A stretch of DNA of 6,481 nucleotides, from assembly GCA_023435965.1 (NCBI GenBank), contig JAEZLC010000148.1, forward strand, positions 1 to 6,481, written 5' to 3'. Numbering within the stretch: position 1 is the stretch's first letter; each line of letters begins with the position of its first letter. Made by a program: the position numbers and the translations under genes. The notes under the pieces are model-generated. The model was not told the origin of the DNA. It made no database searches and worked only from the letters and a program-made list of their open reading frames with translations. Origin of the DNA: Cyanobacteria bacterium OH_CDB_58. Lineage in GTDB: Bacteria; Cyanobacteriota; Vampirovibrionia; Gastranaerophilales; Gastranaerophilaceae. This document shows, piece by piece, positions 1 to 6,442 of this stretch.

Positions 1-612
1 GCATTGTTGGGCTGGTCGCCTTCTGATGGGGTTGAGATTAAGACTATAGATGAGATTGCTCAGGATTTTAGAATTAATGAAGTTTCTTCTTCCAATTCAG
101 TTTTTGAATATGACAAACTTAACTGGATGAATGGTCAGTATATTAAGAAGATGGATATAAAAGAGCTTACACAAAAGATTAAACCTTATTTATCTTGTTA
201 TGATTTAACAGAGCTTAGTGAAGAAAAATTGGAGAAAATGGTAGAGGTCACAAGAGAGCCTATAACTATTCTTTCAGATATTACAAAAGACGTTGATTAT
301 TTCTTTGGGCAAGATGTCAATGTGGAGCCTGATGTTCAGTCATCCGTGCTGGATACAGAAAGTTCTCAGTCTGTACTAAAAGAGGCTCTTGTAAGAATCG
401 ATAATTGGGGTTTTAACAATAGCGAGAAGCTTCATGAGGATTTGGCGGAGCTTAGAAATTTCTTTAAAGAACAAGGAATTAAGCCTAAAGAAACAATGTG
501 GGCAATAAGGGCGGCTTTGACAGGCAGAACCCATGGTGCAGATATAAGTGCAGTTATAGAAATTCTTGGTTGCGATAAAGTTAAAAACCGTATCCAGAAA
601 GCAATAAAATAA
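1..612 (+). CDS. gltX: Glutamyl-tRNA synthetase, C-terminal part (5' end outside window)
   Basis: This is the last 203 residues of a class I glutamyl-tRNA synthetase, the cytoplasmic enzyme that attaches glutamate to tRNA-Glu. The frame is open to base 1, and the first codons read ALLGWSP, the stretch that normally lies just after the KMSKR loop; the Rossmann catalytic domain and KMSKR are therefore off the left edge. Also visible are the FEYDKLNWMNGQYI stretch (about residues 35-48 of the visible part), which is the stem-contact region, and a helical anticodon-binding domain ending in ALTGRTHGADI and ILG. The family usually has about 460-500 residues, so a little under half is present. GluQ-RS paralogues lack the anticodon-binding domain, so this is a true GltX. 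A strong terminator lies 30 bases after the stop. Identity is near certain; whether the enzyme is discriminating or non-discriminating for tRNA-Gln cannot be told here. Confidence 0.95.
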   Translation, partial: ALLGWSPSDGVEIKTIDEIAQDFRINEVSSSNSVFEYDKLNWMNGQYIKKMDIKELTQKIKPYLSCYDLTELSEEKLEKMVEVTREPITILSDITKDVDYFFGQDVNVEPDVQSSVLDTESSQSVLKEALVRIDNWGFNNSEKLHEDLAELRNFFKEQGIKPKETMWAIRAALTGRTHGADISAVIEILGCDKVKNRIQKAIK

Positions 613-641
613 AATAAATTAAATTATTAATAATGAAACAC

Positions 642-674
642 GAACCCTGAATAGCTTCAGGGTTCATTTATTTT
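642..674 (+). terminator. Intrinsic terminator of gltX
   Basis: A perfect 10-bp inverted repeat, GAACCCTGAA (642-651) and TTCAGGGTTC (656-665), encloses a four-base TAGC loop. It is followed by the T-rich tail ATTTATTTT (666-674). The structure sits 30 bases after the gltX stop and before bioG, so it should end the gltX transcript and separate it from the biotin genes. The A-rich DNA on its left is only a weak tail for termination on the other strand, and no convergent gene exists here. Confidence 0.9.
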
Positions 675-681
675 GAGCTTG

Positions 682-690
682 TGGTAAGAT
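682..690 (+). promoter_or_regulatory. Candidate extended -10 promoter element for bioG-bioC
   Basis: TG (682-683), one spacer base and TAAGAT (685-690) resemble an extended sigma-70 -10 element. It lies just after the gltX terminator and would give a leader of roughly 27 bases before the bioG ATG. No convincing -35 box is seen at 16-18 bases upstream. A second possible -10, TTATAA at 711-716, is so close to the ATG that the transcript would be almost leaderless. No BirA-type operator is recognisable. The call rests on position and a partial match. Confidence 0.3.
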
Positions 691-723
691 ACGAAAATAG
701 ATTTTGTAATTTATAAGTAAAAA

Positions 724-1368
724 ATGAGAACGTATTTAAGAGACAGTAATTCTAAAACAATAGTGGTGTTTTTTGCCGGCTGGGCCTTGGACGAAAAGCC
801 TTTTGAAGCACTAGAGTCAAAAGGGTATGACCTTTTATTCGTTTATGATTATTCTGATTTAAGTTTTGAATTTGATTTTTCAAAATATGATAAAAAAATA
901 CTTATAGCGTTTTCTTACGGGGTTTTTATTTCTTCTCTTCTTCAGGAAAAGTTACCTGTTTTCGATAGGAAAATAGCTGTAAATGGAACATTAAGGCCTA
1001 TTGGTAAGGAGTTCGGCATAAATGAGAAAATATTTAAATTAACACTTGATTCTATAAGTCCTGAATCTATGCAAAAGTTTTACTCCAGAATGTTTGATAA
1101 TAATCTTGATTATGAGTACTTTATGGAACATTTGCCTTCAAGAAATTGGTACCAGTGTAAGGAAGAACTTGCGAAAATAAGTGAATGTTACCAGAATAAT
1201 CAAAATTTGGGGTATACGTTTGATAAAGCCATAATCTCAAATGAGGATAAAATATTTCCTGCAAAAAGCCAAATTAATTTCTGGCAGAATACGGAAGTGA
1301 AAAATATTGAAGCAGGACATTTTCCGTTTTACAAATTTAATTCTGTTGATGAGATAATTGAATTATGA
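724..1368 (+). CDS. bioG: Pimeloyl-ACP methyl ester esterase BioG (DUF452 family)
   Basis: This 214-residue alpha/beta hydrolase matches BioG, which cleaves the methyl ester of pimeloyl-ACP in the cytoplasm and ends the BioC-dependent disguised chain elongation of biotin synthesis. Family marks seen are FFAGWALD (16-23, oxyanion-side loop), the YDYSD stretch (41-45), the nucleophile elbow AFSYGV with Ser64, VNGTLRPIG (86-94), KFYSRMF (118-124), a C-terminal SNEDKIFP with probable acid Asp175, and GHFPF with catalytic His199. Length is normal for BioG (about 210-220) and shorter than BioH (about 255). The elbow is A-x-S-x-G rather than the G-x-S-x-G of BioH, as expected for DUF452. The ATG at 724 puts FFAGW at the usual distance from the N-terminus, but the Shine-Dalgarno upstream is poor (AAGTAAAA). 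The stop overlaps the bioC start as ATGA (1365-1368), indicating translational coupling. Function comes from family membership and the bioC neighbour. Confidence 0.88.
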   Translation: MRTYLRDSNSKTIVVFFAGWALDEKPFEALESKGYDLLFVYDYSDLSFEFDFSKYDKKILIAFSYGVFISSLLQEKLPVFDRKIAVNGTLRPIGKEFGINEKIFKLTLDSISPESMQKFYSRMFDNNLDYEYFMEHLPSRNWYQCKEELAKISECYQNNQNLGYTFDKAIISNEDKIFPAKSQINFWQNTEVKNIEAGHFPFYKFNSVDEIIEL

Positions 1369-2105
1369 TAGATAAAACTCTGGTTAAGAATAGCTTTAAA
1401 AAGAATTTAAAAACATATGAAGATAATGCTTTTGTCCAAAAAAAAATGGCTCAAGAGCTAATAAATATGCTGCCTTGCAAAAATCATTCAAGGGTGCTTG
1501 AAATTGGAGTCGGTACTGGGTATTTTACAAGATTGTTGGCAGAAAATATTAGTTATAAAGACTTTTTTGCAAATGATATAGTCCAGGAATGTTCCAATTA
1601 CTTAAGCAAGGTTATAGAGGGAGCTGTTTTCGTAAGTGGAGACATTGAGTCTGTAAATATTCCTCAAGACATTGACTTGGTAGTTTCTAATGCTACACTG
1701 CAGTGGGTTTCGGATTTGGATGAAATTCTGCTTAAAATATCAGCCTCACTAAACAAAGAAGGTTGCTTTGTTTTTTCTACTTTTGGCAAGAAAAACTTTT
1801 ACGAACTCAAAGATGTCTCTGGCATGGGCTTGAAATATTACTCTAAAGAAGAGCTGAAAAGTGTTTTAGAAAGATATTTTGAGGTTATTGAGATAAAAGA
1901 GTCCGAAGAAAAGTTGTTTTTTAATTCTTTTAAAGAACTCTTGAAACATATCAAACTGACAGGAGTTAACGGAGTTTCTTCAACGCCTTTTTCTATATCT
2001 GATATAAAAGAAATTGAACTTAAGTATAAAGAAAAATACTTTGATGGTAAGCGTTTTGTCTTGACTTATAATCCACTGTACGTTTCTTTAAAGAAAAAAT
2101 CTTAG
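1365..2105 (+). CDS. bioC: Malonyl-ACP O-methyltransferase BioC
   Basis: This is a 246-residue SAM-dependent class I methyltransferase. BioC methylates the free carboxyl of malonyl-ACP so that it primes two rounds of fatty acid elongation toward pimeloyl-ACP methyl ester, the substrate of BioG. Visible in order: the BioC-type N-terminus with F-x(5)-TYEDNAFVQ and KMA (11-29); SAM motif I LEIGVGTG (45-52); ND at 70-71, likely ribose-binding; GDIE (92-95); the BioC hallmark SNATLQWV (108-115); and a C-terminal LLKHIKLTGVNG (192-203) that matches the family's lLrhiK.tG segment. Length is typical (about 250). The ATG lies inside the bioG stop (ATGA) with no strong Shine-Dalgarno of its own, so translation is probably coupled to bioG. 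The gene ends with TAG at 2103-2105. SNA-LQW and the terminal segment separate it from generic UbiE-type methyltransferases, so confidence is high. Confidence 0.93.
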   Translation: MIDKTLVKNSFKKNLKTYEDNAFVQKKMAQELINMLPCKNHSRVLEIGVGTGYFTRLLAENISYKDFFANDIVQECSNYLSKVIEGAVFVSGDIESVNIPQDIDLVVSNATLQWVSDLDEILLKISASLNKEGCFVFSTFGKKNFYELKDVSGMGLKYYSKEELKSVLERYFEVIEIKESEEKLFFNSFKELLKHIKLTGVNGVSSTPFSISDIKEIELKYKEKYFDGKRFVLTYNPLYVSLKKKS

Positions 2106-2131
2106 ACAAATCGTTTGAAATCTTGTAATAT
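2103..2131 (+). promoter_or_regulatory. Candidate sigma-70 promoter for the glycosyltransferase gene
   Basis: TAGACA (2103-2108) matches the -35 consensus at five of six bases and is 17 bases from TAATAT (2126-2131, four of six). An alternative -10, TATACT (2129-2134), matches five of six but sits 20 bases away. The -35 overlaps the bioC stop codon. If real, the glycosyltransferase is transcribed separately from bioG-bioC, although no terminator is seen between them and read-through is possible. Confidence 0.35.
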
Positions 2132-2140
2132 ACTATTAAT

Positions 2141-2158
2141 AAAGGATTTTAAGGTGTG
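2141..2158 (+). promoter_or_regulatory. Ribosome binding site deciding the GTG start
   Basis: AAAGGA (2141-2146) lies nine bases before the GTG at 2156. This supports GTG as the start of the glycosyltransferase. The overlapping GTG at 2154 is in another frame and reaches a stop within five codons. Confidence 0.75.
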
Positions 2159-3151
2159 CAAAGCGTAATAAATCTTCCAAAAGTATCTTTTATAGTTGTT
2201 TCTCATAATTTTGAGCACTTTATTGTTGATTGTTTAAACAGCATAAAAAAACAGACCTATAGGAATTTTGAAATTATCGCAGTAGATGATCTTTCAACTG
2301 ATTCTACTTCTGTAAAAATAGAAGAGTTTGCAGCCGAGAACCCTGATTTAAATGTGAAATTTATCAAAAATAAAGAAAACGTAGGGCAGCTTGCATCTTT
2401 TTTAGTGGGGCTTAAAGAGGCGACAGGTGAGTTTGTCTCTCAAATCGACGGCGACGATGTATTATTTGAAGATTATGCACTTTTGCATGTCGAAGCACAT
2501 TTGAGGACCTCAGTTTCCTTAACAAGTTGCCAGCATGTTGATATAGATGAAAATAATACTCTTCATTCTATAGAATCTGTGGATTGTCCCCAAAAACAAG
2601 ATTGCGGTTTTAGTCTTAAATGCAAGGATGAAGAAGGTCTTCAAACAGCTTGTTTTCCTGCACGAGAGCCAGGGGAAGATCTGGATGTGAAAATTCTTTC
2701 CAATGATAAATACAGTTTCGCGACATGGCATTGGTCTCCTGCCAGCTCTGGCATGATGAGGAAATCAGTATGTGATATGCTTTTGCAGTTAAAAAATCCC
2801 CAAAAAATCAAGATAACAGCAGACAAGTTTGTTTTTTCATTTATGCACCTTATGGGCTCCAGCGCTTTTATTTACAGACCGCTGTACGCGTATCGCCGTC
2901 ATGGAAGTAATTATTCACTTGCAAATCCGGTTATGGGCAGCACACGCTATTTGAAAACTAAAACGCAAAAAAACTACATCCGCAACAATAAACTTATAAG
3001 ACAGAGCATGCTTTCTTTTGTGTTAGAGAATTACAGCTATTTTTCTGAAAAACTGAACAGAGCTAACGTTGCAAGAATAATTAAAAAAATCATCTTTTCA
3101 TTTGATTTTTCGACCCTAAAAAGTGTTATAAAGTCTTTGTTTATTTGGTAA
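2156..3151 (+). CDS. Family 2 glycosyltransferase (GT-A fold)
   Basis: This 331-residue protein has the N-terminal GT-A nucleotide-sugar-binding fold of family GT2. It transfers a sugar from an activated donor to an unknown acceptor, most likely in cell-surface polysaccharide, lipopolysaccharide or glycoprotein assembly at the inner face of the membrane. Seen are KVSFIVVSHN (9-18), the strand-end IIAVDDLSTDS (40-50) with paired Asp44-Asp45 in the UDP-binding position, NVGQ (75-78), and the metal-binding DGDD (98-101). Further on are TADKF (221-225), in the place of the catalytic-base region, and YRRHGSN (246-252), a common GT2 motif. Residues about 138-190 form an unusual insertion with four cysteines (144, 150, 156, 166). 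The last 25 residues are basic then hydrophobic and could attach to the membrane; there is no signal peptide or clear transmembrane helix. GTG start with a good Shine-Dalgarno. Donor and acceptor cannot be assigned, and neighbours give no pathway clue. Confidence 0.92.
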   Translation: MQSVINLPKVSFIVVSHNFEHFIVDCLNSIKKQTYRNFEIIAVDDLSTDSTSVKIEEFAAENPDLNVKFIKNKENVGQLASFLVGLKEATGEFVSQIDGDDVLFEDYALLHVEAHLRTSVSLTSCQHVDIDENNTLHSIESVDCPQKQDCGFSLKCKDEEGLQTACFPAREPGEDLDVKILSNDKYSFATWHWSPASSGMMRKSVCDMLLQLKNPQKIKITADKFVFSFMHLMGSSAFIYRPLYAYRRHGSNYSLANPVMGSTRYLKTKTQKNYIRNNKLIRQSMLSFVLENYSYFSEKLNRANVARIIKKIIFSFDFSTLKSVIKSLFIW

Positions 3152-3165
3152 AACAGTGTTATACT
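3137..3165 (+). promoter_or_regulatory. Candidate sigma-70 promoter for the helicase gene
   Basis: TTGTTT (3137-3142) and TATACT (3160-3165) are separated by 17 bases, which is optimal spacing. The -10 matches five of six bases and the -35 three of six. The pair straddles the stop codon of the glycosyltransferase gene. The -10 lies within a small dyad, CAGT (3154-3157) and ACTG (3163-3166). The leader would be about 52 bases. No terminator is seen between the two genes, so co-transcription is also possible. Confidence 0.4.
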
Positions 3166-3215
3166 GAGTTGATATTAAATTAATTTTTAGTAGAAGAGTT
3201 GGCAGTTAATTTTAG
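3166..3215 (+). repeat. Imperfect direct repeat in the helicase leader
   Basis: GAGTTG followed by TTAATTTTTAG (3166-3171 and 3180-3190) recurs as GAGTTG and TTAATTTTAG (3196-3201 and 3206-3215). The GAGTTG copies are 30 bases apart. The second copy runs into the ribosome binding site AGGTG (3214-3218), five bases before the ATG at 3224. It lies between the candidate promoter and the start codon, so it could bind a regulator or be a small duplication; in AT-rich DNA chance is also plausible. Confidence 0.35.
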
Positions 3216-3223
3216 GTGTTTAT

Positions 3224-6200
3224 ATGCTTCAAGAAGCAACAAAAATTTTGAATTCGGCATTCCATAACAGCTTTATAAAAAGGCTTAGTTTATATCTGCA
3301 TGATTGTGTGAGAGAAGAGGTTAAGAGTTCTACTTTTCGCAATTTGAAGCAAGATAAAGACAATAAATGGATTTTTCTAAACAATAATGAGTCCGTTCTA
3401 AACCCAGAAGAAGTCATTGATGGGCAAGAAGTTTCAATTCTTTCTGAGGAAAGACTGTTCACCAGGTTCAATGAACCTTTAAGTCTTGATGGATCCAATA
3501 GTTACCTTACAGAGCTTATGATTCAGACAGAGATGAGCCAGAAAGACAAATACCTTATATATGGTTATCTTTTTCTTGTTGGGAAAAGTAATAAAAGCAA
3601 GAAGCACAATGAATTTTTAACTCCGCTCTTATACATGCCTTGTAAACTAGAGAGAGAAGGACTCAACATAAATTGTATTCTTCAGGATGAGCTTTTGTCT
3701 TTAAATACGGGTGCTTTGACTGCATTGATGAATAAAAATGATGATGAAGACGAAATGGAACATATGTTAGACGGGCTTTTGGACGTTGTTCCGGAATTGC
3801 CTCTGACAGAGGAAGGGTTGCAAATTTTCTTGACCACGTTAAAGTCATTAATTCCTGACCTAGAGATTAAAATGAGTCATGAAGATGATGAAACCGAAAA
3901 TAATTTATCTTCTGCTCCTTCTGAGTTTAAAGAGTCAAAGGTTATAAACTACGATAATCTGGATGAAATAACAGATGAAGAAGAAAAACCAAAATTAAAG
4001 GTAAAAATAGAAAAAGTTTCACTAACAAACCAAAGTGCTATTATACTTACGAAAAGGCCTGTCGTAACGGCCGGTGTGCTGCACGAGTTGACTCAGATTT
4101 CGGAAAAACCAAGCGGTATTTTTAGAGAGACTGCACTTAATGTCATAAATGAAGAATATTTGCAGGGTAAAGGCAAAATTATTGATAAACCCTCTAAAAA
4201 AGATAAGCAACTCAAAGATTTTGTTGCGGTGACCCCGCTTTCTCTGAGCGATTCTCAAGAAGATGTGGTAAGAAAAATCGAAGAAAATCCTCTGGTTGCA
4301 GTTTATGGACCTCCGGGAACAGGTAAGTCTCAAACTATAGTAAATCTTGTATCTCACCTTATCGCTAATGGAAAAACGGTTTTGGTTGCATCAAGAATGG
4401 ATAAGGCAACCGATGTTGTCGCACAGAGACTTAATGAGCTTGGTGCTCCTTATCTTGCATTAAGAGCAGGAAGGCCTAATTATCAAAAACAACTGTCATT
4501 TGACCTTCAGGATTTGATATCGAATAAAGTTGATTTGGATACAGGATACGAAAACGCAATTCTTGTTGACGTTAAGGACATGCATAATCTCATAAACACA
4601 ATAAGAGAAATCGAAGATAAATGCGAAGAGATAATCAACCTTGAACACCATTGGTGCACTGTCGTTTCTGAGAGGGAAGAAAATGAAAAAACTCTTGGTA
4701 AGCCTATTTTTATAACAAAAAAATTAAAACAGGATGAAATTCAAGAAGTAGAAAAATTGGTTGCCAACCTCGAAAAAAATCTTGAAAAGTCCGGCTTTTT
4801 TGTCGATATGTCTAATAAAGTTAATGCTTTTAATTTAAGAAGATTGTTAAAGTTAATTGAATTTAATCCGGATTATGAAAACATTGAAAGAATAAGACAA
4901 GAGCTTAAGCTAAGTGCCCTGTCAGCTAAAGCACGACAGATTGAATCTAAAATTTTCAAAATTGGAAACCTACATCAGATGCTTGCTCAAGTAATGATGC
5001 TAAAGAAAAAACAGAGAACTTTAGCAGTCGAAATCCTTAGAGCAAGAAGAAGAGAATCGTTAAAAGGACTTTTAAGAGATCAAATAAAGAGACAAAGACT
5101 GATTGTACATACAAAAGCACTTGTTGAGAGAAAAAGAAATCTGCAAAACAGGCTGCTCGAGGATGAAGATTTTAAGCCTTTATTGGAAGCATTTCCTTGC
5201 TGGTGTGTAACGACTTACGCTGTTTCAGGCTCGCTCCCGATGAAGCCCGGGTTATTTGATGTTGCTATAATTGATGAAGCGTCGCAGTGTGATATTGCAA
5301 GTTGCTTCCCTATTTTATTCAGATGTAAAAAAGCAGTTATCGTCGGTGATGATAAACAATTGCCGCATCTTTCATTCTTAGAGAAAGCAAAAGAACAATC
5401 GTTTTTAAGCCAGTATGAAATTCCTGACAAATATCAATTAATGTGGAGATTTAGGACGAATTCCATGTTCGACCTGGCAAACTATTATTCTACAAGCCCT
5501 GTCCTACTAGATGAACATTTTAGAAGTCTTGCTCCGATTATCGACTTTAGCAATCGAGAATTTTACGGTTCAAGAATAAGGATCATGAGCAAAAACTTTG
5601 AAGATGATAAGGTGCTTGAGTTATGCCTTGTCCCTGATGGAAAGGTAGACTATGAAGCTACAAGAAACATGCCGGAGGCTGAAGCAATTGTTAAAAGGCT
5701 TCATGAAATAATTCTAGAAGACAATAGAGATAAAAGTGATAAAGAACCTGTTTCAATAGGGGTTATCTCACCGTTTAGAGGTCAGGTTGATCTTTTAACT
5801 AAGGCGATTTCTCAGGTTTTCAACGAGTCTACCCTTAGAAAACATAAGATTGAAGTCGGTACGGCGCATACTTTTCAGGGTGACGAAAGAGATATTATGA
5901 TACTTTCTTGGACTGTTGCTAATAATAGTTTTGTACAAAGCCTTACATTCCTGCAAAAACCTAATCTGTTTAACGTTGCTATAACAAGAGCAAGAAAAAA
6001 GTTAATTTCATTTTTGTCTAAAGAGCCCAAATCGTTGCCTCCGGGTTTGTTAAGAGACTACATTGAGTACGTTGAGGCATATCAGCAACGAAACGCCATA
6101 AAGCTATCAATCGATAATGAAATTGATGAAAATATATATAAAAATAAATTCGAAAAAGTTGTTGCAGAGCATCTAAGAGCTGAAGGCTTCACCGTTATTG

Positions 6201-6442
6201 CAGGAACAGAAATCGCCGGATTCAGCACAGATTTAATCGTAAAAGATCCTTTGAATCAGGTTATTCTCGTTGAGCTGGACGGGGTAGAGGATAATCAGAA
6301 AATGTATAATACTCAAGTAAAAAAACATACAATTTTAGAGCGTTGCGGCCTTAAAATAGTAAGAATTTCTTACAGGGAATGGAATCATAGCTCGCAAGCA
6401 TGCGTAGATAGAATCAAGTCTGTTCTTATAGGAGACAAATAA
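3224..6442 (+). CDS. Upf1-like superfamily 1 helicase with C-terminal Vsr-like nuclease domain
   Basis: This 1072-residue protein, without signal peptide or membrane segment, is predicted to use ATP to move on or unwind DNA or RNA and to carry a nuclease. Residues 1-216 have no named domain; about 108-145 (YGYLFLVG, then PLLYMPCKLER) resemble the region preceding the motor in COG1112/DUF4011-type helicases. An acidic linker follows (about 217-260). Motor motifs: Gln345 (Q-motif-like), Walker A GPPGTGKS (362-369), Ia VLVASRMDKA, Walker B IIDEASQ (682-688), III GDDKQLP (708-714), IV-like DEHFRS (763-768), ISPFRGQ (848-854), V VGTAHTFQGDERD (878-890), VI NVAITRAR (917-924). All appear intact. 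Between Walker A and B is an insertion of about 310 residues with coiled coil and a very basic helix (571-646). The tail (about 972-1072) looks PD-(D/E)XK/MTES_1575-like: Phe976-Glu977, Asp1003, ELDG (1017-1020), REW ending at Trp1053. AGGTG precedes the ATG by five bases. Roles in repair, RNA processing or phage defence are all possible. Confidence 0.9.
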   Translation: MLQEATKILNSAFHNSFIKRLSLYLHDCVREEVKSSTFRNLKQDKDNKWIFLNNNESVLNPEEVIDGQEVSILSEERLFTRFNEPLSLDGSNSYLTELMIQTEMSQKDKYLIYGYLFLVGKSNKSKKHNEFLTPLLYMPCKLEREGLNINCILQDELLSLNTGALTALMNKNDDEDEMEHMLDGLLDVVPELPLTEEGLQIFLTTLKSLIPDLEIKMSHEDDETENNLSSAPSEFKESKVINYDNLDEITDEEEKPKLKVKIEKVSLTNQSAIILTKRPVVTAGVLHELTQISEKPSGIFRETALNVINEEYLQGKGKIIDKPSKKDKQLKDFVAVTPLSLSDSQEDVVRKIEENPLVAVYGPPGTGKSQTIVNLVSHLIANGKTVLVASRMDKATDVVAQRLNELGAPYLALRAGRPNYQKQLSFDLQDLISNKVDLDTGYENAILVDVKDMHNLINTIREIEDKCEEIINLEHHWCTVVSEREENEKTLGKPIFITKKLKQDEIQEVEKLVANLEKNLEKSGFFVDMSNKVNAFNLRRLLKLIEFNPDYENIERIRQELKLSALSAKARQIESKIFKIGNLHQMLAQVMMLKKKQRTLAVEILRARRRESLKGLLRDQIKRQRLIVHTKALVERKRNLQNRLLEDEDFKPLLEAFPCWCVTTYAVSGSLPMKPGLFDVAIIDEASQCDIASCFPILFRCKKAVIVGDDKQLPHLSFLEKAKEQSFLSQYEIPDKYQLMWRFRTNSMFDLANYYSTSPVLLDEHFRSLAPIIDFSNREFYGSRIRIMSKNFEDDKVLELCLVPDGKVDYEATRNMPEAEAIVKRLHEIILEDNRDKSDKEPVSIGVISPFRGQVDLLTKAISQVFNESTLRKHKIEVGTAHTFQGDERDIMILSWTVANNSFVQSLTFLQKPNLFNVAITRARKKLISFLSKEPKSLPPGLLRDYIEYVEAYQQRNAIKLSIDNEIDENIYKNKFEKVVAEHLRAEGFTVIAGTEIAGFSTDLIVKDPLNQVILVELDGVEDNQKMYNTQVKKHTILERCGLKIVRISYREWNHSSQACVDRIKSVLIGDK

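Noticed and set aside
4..6. TTG at base 4 as a start codon for the first gene
   Set aside because: The frame is open to base 1 and reads A-L-L-G-W-S-P, an internal GluRS stretch, so the gene simply continues off the left edge.
633..650. Five-codon ATG...TGA frame between gltX and bioG, as a leader peptide
   Set aside because: It has no ribosome binding site, runs into the stem of the gltX terminator, and encodes no regulatory run of one amino acid.
613..723. BirA-type biotin operator upstream of bioG
   Set aside because: Short TTGT-like pieces occur (around 704-709 and 679-684), but there is no paired inverted half-site at the expected spacing.
2106..2155. Terminator between bioC and the glycosyltransferase
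   Set aside because: No stem of useful length or GC content is present; the only dyad (TAAT/ATTA around 2126-2138) is four AT pairs.
4022..4357. 111-codon open frame on the minus strand inside the helicase gene
   Set aside because: It lies wholly within a strongly supported + strand gene covering the linker and Walker A region, and its protein is low-complexity with no recognisable motif. The other minus-strand frames (within 2519-2826, 3229-3848 and 5215-5430) were rejected for the same reason.
3224..6442. Helicase as a phage or transposon gene
   Set aside because: No integrase, transposase, terminal repeats or phage structural genes are visible, and its base composition looks like its neighbours by eye.
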